Notes: generated from the sequence alone by a model not told the origin. 64,000 bases of DNA from an uncultured Ruminococcus sp. (GCA_902792105.1 CADAYK010000022.1:1-64000); one strand, 5' to 3'. Positions 50,777 through 63,385 are shown, counted from the stretch's first letter. Numbers and translations are program-made.

Positions 50777-53224
50777 ATGTTTCAGATCCAGGGATTTACA
50801 CAAAAGGCAAACAAAGCCGTAAATTTGGCGGTTGAAGCCGCTCAAAACGCCGGACACAATTATGTGGGAACCGAGCACGTTTTGCTCGGACTGCTCAACG
50901 AGGGCACCGGAGTTGCGGCTGCGGCGCTTAAATCCTGCGGCGTGACCGCTCAGGCGCTCGAGGAAAAAATCATAGGCACCGATGGTCAGGGCTCGCCGAC
51001 AAACCTCGGTCCCGGCGACTTCACTCCGCGCACAAAGCGTGTTTTGCAGTCCGCGATCAGCCTGTCCTCACGAATGGGCGCAAGCTATGTGGGCACCGAG
51101 CACCTCCTTTTGGCGGTAATATCCGAAACCGACAGCTACGCCGTAAGCTTTTTGAACGAGCTCGGCGTAAGCCGCGAGCGTCTGGTTCAGACGATCGGCA
51201 GCTCAATGCAGAACGGCGGCATTCCTCAGGACGCAGCCGAGGGCTTTTCCGCTCAGGGAGCGCAGGGCGAGGGCGGCGAAAACGCCCTTGACAAATTCGG
51301 CAGAGACCTCACAAAAGCCGCCAAAAACGGCGAGATCGACCCTGTTATCGGCAGGGAAAAGGAGATCGAGCGCGTGGTTCAGATCCTTTCGAGAAGAACC
51401 AAGAACAACCCGGTGCTCATCGGCGAGCCCGGCGTAGGCAAAACAGCGGTTGCCGAAGGCTTAGCGCTTGAGATCTCCAAGGGCAACGTGCCCGAAATTC
51501 TCCGCGACAAGCGCGTTGTAAGCCTTGACCTCACCGGCATGGTCGCGGGCGCGAAATACCGCGGCGACTTTGAAGAGCGCATTAAAGCGGCTATCGACGA
51601 GGTCAAAAACAGTAAAAATACGATTTTGTTCATAGACGAGCTTCACACCATCATCGGTGCGGGCGCGGCAGAGGGCAGCGCGGACGCGGCTAACATCTTA
51701 AAGCCTTCGCTGGCACGCGGCGATTTTCAGGTGATCGGCGCAACCACACTCAACGAGTACCGCAAGTACATCGAAAAGGACGCCGCGCTTGAAAGACGTT
51801 TCCAGCCGGTAAAGGTCGGCGAACCCACAAACGAGCAGGCTGTGCAAATCTTAAAAGGTCTGCGCGACCGTTACGAGGCTCACCACAAGGTTAAAATCAC
51901 CGACGAAGCAATTGACGCGGCGGTAAACCTCAGCTCGCGCTACATTGCCGACCGTTACCTTCCCGACAAGGCTATCGACCTTATCGACGAGGGCGCTTCA
52001 AAGGTGCGTTTGGCTTCGATGACCTCGCCCGAAAACATCAAGGAGCTCGAGGACACCATCAAGAAATTTGAGCAGGAAAAGGCGAGCGCGGTAAACGAGC
52101 AGGATTTTGAGCGCGCGGCAAAGCTCCGCGACGAGCAAAAGGATGTTCAGAAGCGTCTTGACGAGGCAAAAAAACAGTGGCAGGACAGCATGAAGGACAA
52201 CTGCGGCGAGGTTACCGCCGAAACAATAGCAAGGATCGTTTCCGACTGGACAGGCGTTCCCGTAGTTCAGCTCACGAAAGAGGAAAGCGAACGCCTGCTC
52301 AACATGGAGCAGGTTCTCCACGAGCGCGTTGTCGGTCAGGACGAGGCGGTTTCCTCAATTGCAAGGGCGATCCGCCGCGGCAGGGTAGGATTAAAGGATC
52401 CCAAGCGTCCGGTAGGCTCGTTTATCTTCCTCGGTCCCACGGGCGTAGGTAAAACCGAGCTTTGCAAGGCGCTGGCTCAGGCGATGTTCGGCGACGAAAA
52501 CGCTATGCTCCGCCTCGATATGTCCGAGTACATGGAAAAGCACACGGTGTCTAAGCTCATCGGTTCACCGCCCGGCTATGTCGGCTTTGACGAGGGCGGA
52601 CAGCTGACCGAAAAGGTTCGCAGAAAGCCTTATTCGGTAGTCCTCTTTGACGAGATCGAAAAGGCTCACCCCGACGTTTTCAATATGCTTTTGCAGATCC
52701 TCGAGGACGGCAGACTCACCGATTCCCAGGGCAGAACGGTTGACTTTAAAAACACGGTCATCATCATGACCTCAAACGTAGGCGCAAGGCTGATCACCGA
52801 AAAGCACAAGTCGCTCGGCTTTGCTCAGGAGGACGGCGGCGAAGCCAAAACCGACACCAAGGAGCTGGTTATGGCTGAGCTTAAAAAGCTGTTCCGTCCG
52901 GAGTTTTTGAACCGCGTTGACGACATTATCATGTTCAACAAGCTCACTCAGGACGAAATCAAGCAGATCGCGTCCAAAATGCTCGGCACCCTTGCAAAGC
53001 GTTTGGAGAACATGAACATTAAAATCAGCTTCACCGACGCGGCTGTGACCGCTATCGCCGACAAGGGCTTTGACGACGCTTACGGCGCAAGACCGCTCAG
53101 AAGGGCGATCCAAAGCGAGATCGAGGACCCGCTCTCGGAGCAGATGCTCGACGGCAAAATCACCGAAAACAGCAGCGTATCCTGCGATTACATCGACGGA
53201 AAGTTTGCTTTTAACACAGACTAA
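50777..53224 (+). CDS. clpC: ATP-dependent Clp protease ATPase subunit ClpC
   Basis: This 815-aa AAA+ unfoldase partners ClpP. Two N-terminal Clp repeats (NYVGTEHVLLGLLNEGTGVAA and SYVGTEHLLLAVI), Walker A1 GEPGVGKTA (about residue 216), a UVR middle segment (EQDFERAAKLRDEQKD), Walker A2 GPTGVGKTE (about 554), and the D2 small domain with ARPLRRAIQSEIEDPL are all present. AAGGGGG precedes the ATG. No extra CtsR box was seen directly in front of clpC, so it relies on the operon promoter. Confidence 0.98.
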   Translation: MFQIQGFTQKANKAVNLAVEAAQNAGHNYVGTEHVLLGLLNEGTGVAAAALKSCGVTAQALEEKIIGTDGQGSPTNLGPGDFTPRTKRVLQSAISLSSRMGASYVGTEHLLLAVISETDSYAVSFLNELGVSRERLVQTIGSSMQNGGIPQDAAEGFSAQGAQGEGGENALDKFGRDLTKAAKNGEIDPVIGREKEIERVVQILSRRTKNNPVLIGEPGVGKTAVAEGLALEISKGNVPEILRDKRVVSLDLTGMVAGAKYRGDFEERIKAAIDEVKNSKNTILFIDELHTIIGAGAAEGSADAANILKPSLARGDFQVIGATTLNEYRKYIEKDAALERRFQPVKVGEPTNEQAVQILKGLRDRYEAHHKVKITDEAIDAAVNLSSRYIADRYLPDKAIDLIDEGASKVRLASMTSPENIKELEDTIKKFEQEKASAVNEQDFERAAKLRDEQKDVQKRLDEAKKQWQDSMKDNCGEVTAETIARIVSDWTGVPVVQLTKEESERLLNMEQVLHERVVGQDEAVSSIARAIRRGRVGLKDPKRPVGSFIFLGPTGVGKTELCKALAQAMFGDENAMLRLDMSEYMEKHTVSKLIGSPPGYVGFDEGGQLTEKVRRKPYSVVLFDEIEKAHPDVFNMLLQILEDGRLTDSQGRTVDFKNTVIIMTSNVGARLITEKHKSLGFAQEDGGEAKTDTKELVMAELKKLFRPEFLNRVDDIIMFNKLTQDEIKQIASKMLGTLAKRLENMNIKISFTDAAVTAIADKGFDDAYGARPLRRAIQSEIEDPLSEQMLDGKITENSSVSCDYIDGKFAFNTD

Positions 53225-53244
53225 TAGCAGGGTATATGAAAAAA

Positions 53245-53271
53245 GGGGGTTCAGCCGAAAGACTGAACCCC
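53245..53271. terminator. Bidirectional terminator
   Basis: GGGGTTCAG (53246-53254) pairs with CTGAACCCC (53263-53271). On the minus strand a T6 run follows, ending the V-ATPase operon; on the plus strand it follows clpC. Confidence 0.8.
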
Positions 53272-53276
53272 TGAAT

Positions 53277-53930
53277 TTATGCTGAATAGTGATGCGCTTT
53301 GTCAAGCAGCATATCCTTGACCTTCATCAGCCTTGTACGGCTTGATCGGTCGTTTTCCTCCAGCTTCATCGAGATATATTTGATTGTTTCCTGATACCTC
53401 GGAATCATAACGTGCTCAAGCGAATTAACGCGGCGGCGCGTTTTTTCAATTTCCGCGGACATCAGCTCGCAGCTTTTTTCATACTGCGCAAGCTTTATCA
53501 GGTCGGGCAACACGGTGTCAAGGCTTTGCACCGCGTCGTCCAGCTCAAAGGACGTGAACGCGAAGCCGTAGGGGAAGATGTCACCCTCGCCGCTTGTTCT
53601 CGCCGAGGTTTCAAACTGCGGGATCTCAACGCTCATAACGTTTTTTGCGCCCACCTCAACGCTCAGCCTCTGCTTTGGGCTTAAAAGCGAACAGTCAAGG
53701 CTTTCCTTGCTCATAACGGCGCTGGCGTTAACAAAATGCGCGTTGCAGTTTTCAAGCTCAGTCTCGACCTTTTCGCGCAAATCCTTGGTTTCGCGCACAA
53801 GGTCAAGGAACTGGCGCATAAGCTCGTCGCGCTTGTCCTTTAACATTTTATGTCCGCGCACCGCTGTAATAAGCTGCTTTTTCAGCTTGCTCAGCTGCAT
53901 ACGCGTGGGATTAACATTCATTATAGCCAT
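53277..53930 (-). CDS. ntpD: V-type ATP synthase subunit D
   Basis: This 217-aa protein is the long coiled central-stalk rotor subunit. NVNPTRMQLSKLKKQLITAVRGHKMLKDKRDELMRQFL is the typical N-terminal helix, and NSLEHVMIPRYQETIKYISMKLEENDRS the C-terminal one. It is the last gene of the operon, about 250 bp after ntpB, with the gap filled by a micro-hairpin array. Confidence 0.95.
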   Translation of the reverse strand: MAIMNVNPTRMQLSKLKKQLITAVRGHKMLKDKRDELMRQFLDLVRETKDLREKVETELENCNAHFVNASAVMSKESLDCSLLSPKQRLSVEVGAKNVMSVEIPQFETSARTSGEGDIFPYGFAFTSFELDDAVQSLDTVLPDLIKLAQYEKSCELMSAEIEKTRRRVNSLEHVMIPRYQETIKYISMKLEENDRSSRTRLMKVKDMLLDKAHHYSA

Positions 53931-53945
53931 TTTTTACCTCATTAA

Positions 53946-54160
53946 TGCACGAAGTGCAATTCATGGTCAAAGACCGATTCATGTATTTATACAATTCATG
54001 TGCATCGCACAATTCATTCCTGAGCAACAGGAGAATTATGCTTTGCTGTTCTTATTGAAGCTGACAATATCCGCCAATTTAATTCCTCCGGATGAATTGT
54101 TGCAGGCAACATGAATTTCGCGTTGCGAATGAATTGTCTGATAACATGAATTTGCTTCAC
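53946..54160 (-). repeat. Modular micro-hairpin array inside the V-ATPase operon
   Basis: Short perfect stems (TGCAC-gaa-GTGCA, GGTC-aaa-GACC, TGTAT-tt-ATACA, TGTGC-atc-GCACA) alternate with ATTCA spacers from 53946 to 54017. From 54091 to 54160 the spacers read TGAAT, the reverse complement, with stems TGTTGC-ag-GCAACA, TTCGC-gtt-GCGAA and TGT..ACA. Stem sequences differ while spacer and architecture are kept. The central part 54020-54085 is unstructured. The whole lies in the intergenic mRNA between ntpB and ntpD. Confidence 0.8.
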
Positions 54161-54183
54161 AATGAAGAACCGATAAACAATTC

Positions 54184-55557
54184 TTACTGCTTTCCGTAAA
54201 ACTCGTCGAGCATATCGTCCTTGATTCGCTTTAGTTCACTTCGCGGAAGAATCTGCAGCAGCTTCCAGCCGATGTCGAGGGTTTCCTCGATGCTGCGGTT
54301 TGCCTCGTAACCCTGAGAAACATATTGTCTTTCAAACTCCTCGGCAAATTCGGCATATTTTTTATCCATTTCGGTCAGCGCCGCTTCGCCCAAAATTACC
54401 ATAAGCTCTCTGGCGTCCTTGCCGCGTGCATAGGCTGCAAACAGCTGGTTCATTGTTGCGGCGTGATCCTTACGGGTCCTGTCGGGACCGATACCCTTGT
54501 CCTTGAGTCGTGAAAGCGAGGGAAGAACGTCGATCGGCGGAGTAACGCCCTTGCGGTAAAGCTCACGGCTGAGGATGATCTGACCTTCGGTGATGTAGCC
54601 CGTAAGGTCGGGGATCGGGTGGGTTTTGTCGTCCTCGGGCATGGTGAGGATCGGGATAAGTGTAATTGAGCCTTCCTTGCCTCTTAATCTTCCTGCTCTT
54701 TCGTAAAGCGTAGCGAGGTCGGTGTACATATAACCGGGGTATCCGCGTCTGCCGGGAACCTCCTTGCGCGCGGCTGAAACCTCACGCAGAGCGTCGGCGT
54801 AGTTTGTGATATCGGTCATAATTACAAGAACGTGCATTCCCAGATCGAACGCGAGATACTCGGCGGCGGTAAGCGCCATTTTCGGAGTGGCGATACGCTC
54901 GATAGCCGGGTCGTTCGCAAGGTTTACAAACATAACGGTACGGTCGATAGCGCCGGTTTCCTTAAAGGACTGAACAAAGTAGTCTGATTCCTCAAAGGTG
55001 ATACCCATAGCGGCAAAAACAACGGCAAACTGCTCGTTTTTGCCTCTGACCGTTGCCTGACGCGCGATCTGCGCCGCAAGCTGGGCGTGGGGAAGACCGG
55101 AAGCGGAGAAGATCGGCAGCTTCTGTCCTCTTACCAGTGTGTTAAGACCGTCTATAGCGGAAACGCCTGTCTGGATAAACTCCTGCGGATAGTTTCTTGC
55201 CGCGGGGTTCATCGGCGTGCCGTTAATGTCAAGGCGCTTTTCCGGAATAAGCGCGGGGCCGTCGTCGATCGGGTTGCCCAAGCCGTCAAATACGCGGCTG
55301 AGCATATCGGGGGAAACGGGCAGCTCCATGCTGCGTCCCAAAAATCTTACCTTTGAATCCGCAAGGTTAATTCCGGCTGCCGATTCAAAAAGCTGAACCA
55401 GCGCGTTGCTGCCGTCAACCTCAAGCACCTTGCAGCGGCGTGTTTCGCCGTTTGGCAGCTCAATTTCGCCGAGCTCGTCGTATTTTACGTCCTCAACGTC
55501 GCTGATCATCATCAGAGGACCTGCTACCTCTCGTATTGTACGGTATTCCTTCGGCAT
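54184..55557 (-). CDS. ntpB: V-type ATP synthase subunit B
   Basis: This 457-aa non-catalytic nucleotide-site subunit has ATGLPHAQ-like [26 protein letters not shown] and [23 protein letters not shown]. The catalytic P-loop is absent, as expected of B. Its ATG shares a base with the ntpA stop. It forms the A3B3 head with NtpA. The C-terminus is helical. Confidence 0.96.
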   Translation of the reverse strand: MPKEYRTIREVAGPLMMISDVEDVKYDELGEIELPNGETRRCKVLEVDGSNALVQLFESAAGINLADSKVRFLGRSMELPVSPDMLSRVFDGLGNPIDDGPALIPEKRLDINGTPMNPAARNYPQEFIQTGVSAIDGLNTLVRGQKLPIFSASGLPHAQLAAQIARQATVRGKNEQFAVVFAAMGITFEESDYFVQSFKETGAIDRTVMFVNLANDPAIERIATPKMALTAAEYLAFDLGMHVLVIMTDITNYADALREVSAARKEVPGRRGYPGYMYTDLATLYERAGRLRGKEGSITLIPILTMPEDDKTHPIPDLTGYITEGQIILSRELYRKGVTPPIDVLPSLSRLKDKGIGPDRTRKDHAATMNQLFAAYARGKDARELMVILGEAALTEMDKKYAEFAEEFERQYVSQGYEANRSIEETLDIGWKLLQILPRSELKRIKDDMLDEFYGKQ

Positions 55558-57323
55558 CAGTCATCACTCCTTCTCAGTACGTCGTCAATTTCGCTTTGCA
55601 TTTGCGCCTGAATGCTTTCAAACTCAGCTTTTATCTTGTTTTCAGGCTCATATTTAAAACGTCCTATTCTTTCGCGAACAGGCATATTAACAAGCAATTC
55701 AATGTTTGCTCCGCTGTTAAGAGCTTCAAGAGCCTTGTCGTAATAGCTCAAAATCGCTCTCATCATAAGCACCTGCTTAGGAAGCGAGGTGTAGGTGTCG
55801 GTGGGGTCAAAGGCGTTCTGGTGCAGATAGTCCTCGCGTATGGAACGCGCGCTTTCAAGCTTTAGGCGGTCGGGCGCGGACAGCGCGTCCATACCTACAA
55901 GGTTAACGATCTCCTGAAGCTCGCTTTCGTCCTGTAACAATGCCATAAGTCTGCCTCTTAGCTCCATAAAGTCGGGCGCGGCGTTCTCCGCGAACCACTT
56001 TGTGAGCTGGTCGGTGTAAAGCGAGTAGGACGTAAGCCAGTTGATGGCAGGGAAGTGGCGCTTGTAAGCAAGGTTTGCGTCAAGACCCCAGAATACCTTT
56101 ACGATTCTCAGCGTAGCCTGCGATACAGGCTCCGAGATGTCGCCGCCCGGAGGCGATACCGCGCCGATTACCGACAGCGCGCCTTCGGTGTCCTCTGTAC
56201 CGTTTACAAGCACGCGGCCCGCGCGCTCATAGAACTGCGCAAGACGGCTGCCGAGATAAGCCGGATAACCTTCCTCGCCGGGCATTTCCTCAAGTCTGCC
56301 CGACATTTCACGCAGAGCCTCAGCCCAGCGCGAGGTAGAGTCAGCCATAAGAGCAACGGTGTAGCCCATGTCGCGGAAATATTCGGCAATGGTGATACCC
56401 GTATAGATAGAAGCCTCACGCGCCGCAACGGGCATATCGGAGGTGTTGGCGATAAGCACGGTTCTTTCCATAAGCGAGTTGCCTGTGCGCGGATCCTTAA
56501 GCTCTGGAAATTCGTTGAGAACGTCGGTCATCTCGTTGCCGCGCTCGCCGCAGCCGATGTATACGATAATGTCGGCGGCAGCCCATTTTGCAAGCTGGTG
56601 CTGAACAACGGTTTTACCCGAACCGAACGGACCGGGAACAGCCGCAACACCGCCCTTTGCAAGGGGGAACAGGGTGTCTATAGGTCTTTGACCGGTGGTG
56701 AGCAGAATGTCGGGAGAAAGCTTTTTCTTGTATGGTCTGCCGACGCGGACAGGCCAGGTTGTGAACATCTTGACCTCGGTGCTGCCGTTTTCGGTTTCGA
56801 TAACAGCCACAACGTCGTCAAGAGTAAATTCTCCGCTTTTAATGCTTTTAACGGTACCCGAAACCTTGTTGGGAACCATAATTTTGTGGAGTACGGCAGC
56901 GGTTTCCTGAACCGTTCCGAGCACGTCGCCGGGCGCAACCCTGTCGCCTTCTTTGGCGCAGGCTTCAAACTTCCACTTCTTTTTGTGATCGAGCGAAGGA
57001 ACGTCAACGCCTCTTTTCAGGTTTGTTCCGGCGACCTTCATGATCTCGTTAAGCGGACGCTGAATACCGTCGTAAATAGCGCCGATAAGACCGGGGCCGA
57101 GCTCAACCGACAGCGGAGCGCCCGTGCTTTCAACCGCTTCGCCGGGGCCGAGACCGGAGGTTTCCTCGTAAACCTGGATCGAGGCTCTGTCGCCGTGCAT
57201 TTCGATGATTTCGCCGATAAGACGCCGGCTGCTGACGCGCACAACGTCAAACATATTGGCGTCGCGCATTCCCTCGGCAATAACCAAAGGGCCTGCGACT
57301 TTAGATATAATACCTTTATTCAT
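55557..57323 (-). CDS. ntpA: V-type ATP synthase subunit A (catalytic)
   Basis: This 588-aa catalytic subunit has the N-terminal beta barrel [16 protein letters not shown] and the long non-homologous insert, then [18 protein letters not shown] as P-loop (about residue 235), [12 protein letters not shown] with the catalytic Glu, and [32 protein letters not shown]. Length is normal for V/A-type A subunits. Confidence 0.97.
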   Translation of the reverse strand: MNKGIISKVAGPLVIAEGMRDANMFDVVRVSSRRLIGEIIEMHGDRASIQVYEETSGLGPGEAVESTGAPLSVELGPGLIGAIYDGIQRPLNEIMKVAGTNLKRGVDVPSLDHKKKWKFEACAKEGDRVAPGDVLGTVQETAAVLHKIMVPNKVSGTVKSIKSGEFTLDDVVAVIETENGSTEVKMFTTWPVRVGRPYKKKLSPDILLTTGQRPIDTLFPLAKGGVAAVPGPFGSGKTVVQHQLAKWAAADIIVYIGCGERGNEMTDVLNEFPELKDPRTGNSLMERTVLIANTSDMPVAAREASIYTGITIAEYFRDMGYTVALMADSTSRWAEALREMSGRLEEMPGEEGYPAYLGSRLAQFYERAGRVLVNGTEDTEGALSVIGAVSPPGGDISEPVSQATLRIVKVFWGLDANLAYKRHFPAINWLTSYSLYTDQLTKWFAENAAPDFMELRGRLMALLQDESELQEIVNLVGMDALSAPDRLKLESARSIREDYLHQNAFDPTDTYTSLPKQVLMMRAILSYYDKALEALNSGANIELLVNMPVRERIGRFKYEPENKIKAEFESIQAQMQSEIDDVLRRSDD

Positions 57324-57335
57324 AGTAAGTTACCT

Positions 57336-57659
57336 CTAATTGTTGAAGATAATGTCAGAGCCTACGGCCTTTTCAACAAAGCCCGAAAGACGGCGTCTGC
57401 CTGTCTGCGAGTTGCCCTTTACCCCCGGGATCGGGATAATGGCAGGCGTAAGCTTTTCTTCATAGCGGCCGCGCTCCTTTTGCGAGCAGTTGTAAAGCTC
57501 CTCGGTAAGGTAAATTATAGCGTAGCTGTCGCTGTCCGCGAGTCTTCTTATAAGCTGACCCGCGCCTTCGGAATCGTCGCAGGGGAAGATGTCGAGTCCC
57601 ACGGCTGAAAAGCCCTTTATGCTTTCGCTGTCGCCGATAACGGCAATACCCTTAGCCAT
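57336..57659 (-). CDS. ntpF: V-type ATP synthase subunit F
   Basis: This 107-aa protein starts MAKGIAVIGDSESIKGFSAVGLD and has YAIIYLTEELY, the Rossmann-like fold of the small stalk subunit that links D to the membrane rotor. The ATG overlaps the subunit C stop (ATGGCTAA), which sets this start over one 9 nt upstream. Confidence 0.93.
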   Translation of the reverse strand: MAKGIAVIGDSESIKGFSAVGLDIFPCDDSEGAGQLIRRLADSDSYAIIYLTEELYNCSQKERGRYEEKLTPAIIPIPGVKGNSQTGRRRLSGFVEKAVGSDIIFNN

Positions 57660-58623
57660 ATATTTCACGCAGCCTTTCCCTGATTATTTCCGCGTTTGTG
57701 CGCGTGCGGATCCCGCTTGAAATAATGTGAATAACCTTGTTTTCGGCTTCACATCCCAAATAGTAGCCCAAAAGCGGCTCGGCGCCCTCGCTTGCGCGTT
57801 TGCAGGCTTCCCTTGCCATCAAAATGAGCCTGTCATCGACATATTTTTCAAAAGCGGCGGGCGATTTTTTATAGGCTTCCATAGCCTTGTCAACGCCGTA
57901 GTCGCTCTTTTTCTCAAGACTGCCGATAAGATATTCGCTGCCCTTAACGGCTTCCTCGATCACCGCTCTTTTGTTAAAGCCCGAAACCTCGCAAAGCGCT
58001 TTGTTAAGGAAATCCCTGCCTGCGCCTGTGCGTGCCGCGCGTATCGCGGTTTTTATGTTGGAGTAAAACACAAGTGTTTCAAAGTAATTCTTTAAAAATT
58101 CGGACTTGTATTGCGTTGAAAGCCTCAGCATTTCTTCCATTGCAGCCTTGTCGATAACGCTGTCTGCCAAACGTGCGTCGCCCGTGTGCGCCAAAAGCTC
58201 GTAAGCCTCGTCGCACGGCTTCTGCATAAATTCCGGCAAAAGGCTCGTTTTGCGGTGTTCGACCGCGTCGATCACCTTGTTGTGGTCAACAGCGCAGGGC
58301 TCAAGCATAAGTCCGCGGTATTCGCGGCCTGCCATCGTGCCCTTGAGCGCCGCCTTAAAGTTGTGAATGTCGTTTGAAATAATAAAAGGTCTGAAAATTT
58401 CAAAATCGGGGGCTACACTTTTAAGGTATGCCCAGGTTTTTTCGGTACGGTCGCGCAAAATTTCTTCAACCGTGCCGCCGTCGCCGACGCCCTTGTCGTT
58501 TAAAGCCGCGCAAAGCTGCGGCATGTTTTGATACGACAAAAGCTGTTCAATGTCCTGGGCGTTTAAAAGCGAGGTTTCCTTTGCTCTGACAGAACCGACG
58601 GAAAATTCATACGATAAATCCAT
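57652..58623 (-). CDS. ntpC: V-type ATP synthase subunit C
   Basis: This 323-aa helical protein is the socket between the c-ring and the stalk. It has SVRAKETSLLNAQDIEQLLSYQN at the start, YFETLVFYSNIKTAIRAARTG in the middle and YYLGCEAENKVIHIISSGIRT near the end, all typical of the family. It overlaps ntpF by 8 nt. Confidence 0.93.
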   Translation of the reverse strand: MDLSYEFSVGSVRAKETSLLNAQDIEQLLSYQNMPQLCAALNDKGVGDGGTVEEILRDRTEKTWAYLKSVAPDFEIFRPFIISNDIHNFKAALKGTMAGREYRGLMLEPCAVDHNKVIDAVEHRKTSLLPEFMQKPCDEAYELLAHTGDARLADSVIDKAAMEEMLRLSTQYKSEFLKNYFETLVFYSNIKTAIRAARTGAGRDFLNKALCEVSGFNKRAVIEEAVKGSEYLIGSLEKKSDYGVDKAMEAYKKSPAAFEKYVDDRLILMAREACKRASEGAEPLLGYYLGCEAENKVIHIISSGIRTRTNAEIIRERLREIYG

Positions 58624-58632
58624 ATGTCCCCC

Positions 58633-59214
58633 TTACTGAGCAAACAGCTCGCGGTTGATCAGGTCCTCGATTTCGTCTCTGCGAGAGCCGATAAGCGCGC
58701 CGAACTCCATGTTTTCCTCAATGTCTCCGCTTTTCAGCACAAAGCCGCCCGCAATGTCGGCAGGGGTTTTGCTGACTGTTGCGTCAAGGCCTTTTTCCCT
58801 GATAACACTTTCAAAATCCGAGGGAAGCCTGCCGAGATCCTTTTTGTTGAGGAAAATCTCGCCGCTTTTGCCCTTAAGCTGCGCGGCAAGTCTGTACAGC
58901 GCGTCAAAATATTCCCTGTCGCCGAGGTTCAGCAGGTAATCATGCAAAGCCTCAACGGTTTTGTCAATTTCTTTTCTGCGTTGTTTCAGCAGCGCGTTGC
59001 GGGTTTCAAGCTCGGCACGGCTTTTTGAAGACGCCTCGATCTGCCTGAGCTTTGCCGCTGTTTTCGCGTTGATTTCCGCAGTGTTTTTGTCAGCGGTTTT
59101 TTCCGCCTCCTGCATAACGGCGCTGCATTCATTTGCCGCCTGAGCCATAATTTCGTCAACCGACTTTTTGCTGTCCGCCATAATGCGTTCAATTATTTTG
59201 TCACCGCCGTTCAT
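58633..59214 (-). CDS. ntpE: V-type ATP synthase subunit E
   Basis: This 193-aa peripheral-stalk subunit has a long N-terminal coiled helix with many Ala, Glu and Lys (IERIMADSKKSVDEIMAQAANE) and a C-terminal globular part with DIAGGFVLKSGDIEENMEFGALI, the usual end. GGAGG precedes the ATG. Confidence 0.92.
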   Translation of the reverse strand: MNGGDKIIERIMADSKKSVDEIMAQAANECSAVMQEAEKTADKNTAEINAKTAAKLRQIEASSKSRAELETRNALLKQRRKEIDKTVEALHDYLLNLGDREYFDALYRLAAQLKGKSGEIFLNKKDLGRLPSDFESVIREKGLDATVSKTPADIAGGFVLKSGDIEENMEFGALIGSRRDEIEDLINRELFAQ

Positions 59215-59251
59215 ACGCGTCCTCCTTTTGTGTAGTTATTATTTGCTTTTA

Positions 59252-61710
<2,459 letters not shown>

Positions 61711-61740
61711 ATAGCATCACCACACTTTAAATGTCATCGT

Positions 61741-62052
61741 TTAGCCAAGCAGAGCGTCAGCCGCCTTTTTGATAACCTTGCCGCGGTTTTTGTCTGCGGC
61801 GGCAGATATCGCACCGCATTTCTTTTGCGCCTGACCGGCAGCTTCGGCAACCGTTTTTTCGCCGTCGGCTTTGGCTTTTTCAAGCTTTTGGTCCGCTTCT
61901 GCCCGGGCTTTTTTCTCACGATCCGAAATAAGCTCCGCGGCGTCGTGCTTAGCCTTTGCCGCCATTTGCGCGGCGGTCTGCTTAGCGTTTAGCTCGCTGT
62001 TTTGTGCCCTTGCTTCAGCGTCGCAAATCGCGTCCAACATATCCTTTGCCAT
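61741..62052 (-). CDS. V-type ATP synthase subunit G/H (peripheral stalk)
   Basis: This 103-aa almost entirely helical, Ala/Lys/Glu-rich protein has ICDAEARAQNSELNAKQTAAQMAA and REKKARAEADQKLEKAKADGEKT, matching the stalk partner of subunit E (NtpF/AhaH type in other schemes). AAAGGAGCG precedes ATG 62052. It is the first gene of the operon. Confidence 0.85.
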   Translation of the reverse strand: MAKDMLDAICDAEARAQNSELNAKQTAAQMAAKAKHDAAELISDREKKARAEADQKLEKAKADGEKTVAEAAGQAQKKCGAISAAADKNRGKVIKKAADALLG

Positions 62053-62074
62053 AATACGCTCCTTTCATTAATTG

Positions 62075-62102
62075 TAACTATGTATAAGTTACACCATAGT
62101 TA
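62075..62102. promoter_or_regulatory. Overlapping inverted repeats in the V-ATPase leader
   Basis: TAACTATG (62075-62082) is complementary to CATAGTTA (62095-62102), and GTAACT (62074-62079) to AGTTAC (62087-62092). They sit at the predicted transcription start on the minus strand, so they may be an operator or a switchable 5' hairpin. Confidence 0.4.
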
Positions 62103-62106
62103 ATTT

Positions 62107-62135
62107 ATTTTATCATATTGACGCATAAAATGCAA
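62107..62135 (-). promoter_or_regulatory. Promoter of the V-ATPase operon
   Basis: On the minus strand TTGCAT (62135-62130), 17-nt spacer, TAAAAT (62112-62107). Confidence 0.5.
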
Positions 62136-62556
62136 CAAAAAATTCACTGTTTTTTATGCACATCAATGAATTTGTATAGTTTCTGGCAAAAATTGAAATT
62201 AAGCAAAAAAATTATCAAAAAAATACAAATAAAAATGGCGCAAAGGATTGACACGGACTATATTTATAATATAATATTAATAAATACTGTATATATTGCT
62301 TATATAGTATTTTGTCGGGTAAAAACGGGCTTTTGCATATCAGCAGAAAAGTATTACCGCTTCCGGATTTTCCGTTTTAAGGCAAGCACAGCATACAATT
62401 CCGGGGTTTTGTTCAATTTCGGGATTTATTTTATTATTTTTTTCATAAAATTACGCTTCATAACACTGATTAAAAGTTTTGAATATGCTTTATCCGACAA
62501 AAATATACAATATTTTCTGTGATAAAATAATTATAAAGAGTTTTCGCAACAAAATC
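62136..62556. other. A/T-rich intergenic region
   Basis: No supported gene lies here. A possible TTGACA at about 62250 is followed by A/T-rich -10-like sequence, then GGGTAAAAACGGGC and TTCCGGGG...TTTCGGG segments that may be part of an unrecognised transcript. The long frame at 62118 lacks a ribosome site and normal composition. Confidence 0.4.
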
Positions 62557-62585
62557 TTGACACTTTTACCAATTAATGTTATACT
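62557..62585 (+). promoter_or_regulatory. Promoter of the TetR gene
   Basis: TTGACA (62557-62562), 17-nt spacer, TATACT (62580-62585). The leader is about 180 nt long and carries no recognised riboswitch. Confidence 0.65.
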
Positions 62586-62773
62586 ATAGAGTGACGTGGT
62601 ATGTTACGGCAATATATTACTATGTACCGCACATTCGGATTGTAAAAATGCGCCCCCGGCGCTGCCTTCCGCCTATGAAAAAGCTCGGCATAATTTCACT
62701 TTTCAGACCGGCGGTAAGCATAAGTTTTCAGTTATGTAAAAAATATAAAGCAGAAAGAAAGGGGAGTTAAAAA

Positions 62774-63385
62774 GTGATCAAAAGCACTTTTTATAATTTA
62801 CCTGAAAAGAAAAAGCAAAGGGTTGTAGAAGCAATAGTAGACGAATTCGCCGCCGAGGATACAAGCAGGGTAAGTATCAATAACATCATTAAGAAGGCTG
62901 ATATTTCCCGCGGAAGCTTTTATCAGTATTTTGATGATAAAATGGATCTCGTCGAGGTGCTCATCAAATATTATATGATAGCCTTTGAGCAGAAGGTCAA
63001 TGAGGTCATTACTGTTTCGCGCGGCGATGTTTTTTACACCTTTGAAGAATGCTTCACTATTATTGCCGAGCTCGGCAGCGGAGAAAGGGACGGAGTAGTT
63101 TTCAAAAAGCTGTTCTCAAACTTTTATTCCTCCAACACCATTGTAGCCGAGTATATCAGCAAAAAGTGCAGCGGCTTTGAGGAAATAGACAACATGCTCG
63201 CAACCCTGTCAAGAAAGAATCTTAAACAGCAGGACGACGCCTATTTTGATAACGTAACCAAGATTTTATCGATCATACTGCGCCGTGCCGTGCGTGAGTA
63301 TTTTGTTGACGGCTTCGACTATGACACCGTTAAAAAGCGTTACCTCAAAATGGTGGACATCGTAAAGTACGGAGCGTGCGCGTAA
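62774..63385 (+). CDS. TetR family transcriptional regulator
   Basis: This 203-aa protein has the TetR helix-turn-helix VEAIVDEFAAEDTSRVSINNIIKKADISRGSFYQYFDDKMDLVEVL (residues about 14-58) and a helical ligand domain. GTG 62774 has AAGGGGAG 7 nt upstream and is the chosen start. It lies 72 nt before an RND pump gene in the same direction and probably controls it. Confidence 0.93.
   Translation: MIKSTFYNLPEKKKQRVVEAIVDEFAAEDTSRVSINNIIKKADISRGSFYQYFDDKMDLVEVLIKYYMIAFEQKVNEVITVSRGDVFYTFEECFTIIAELGSGERDGVVFKKLFSNFYSSNTIVAEYISKKCSGFEEIDNMLATLSRKNLKQQDDAYFDNVTKILSIILRRAVREYFVDGFDYDTVKKRYLKMVDIVKYGACA

Noticed and set aside
56055..57608. A 517-codon open frame antisense to ntpA and ntpF
   Set aside because: It is the shadow of strongly biased codons in a certain gene; no ribosome site, promoter or protein family features.
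62118..62522. A 134-codon frame in the A/T-rich gap before the TetR gene
   Set aside because: No ribosome site, abnormal composition, and overlap with promoter-like sequence.
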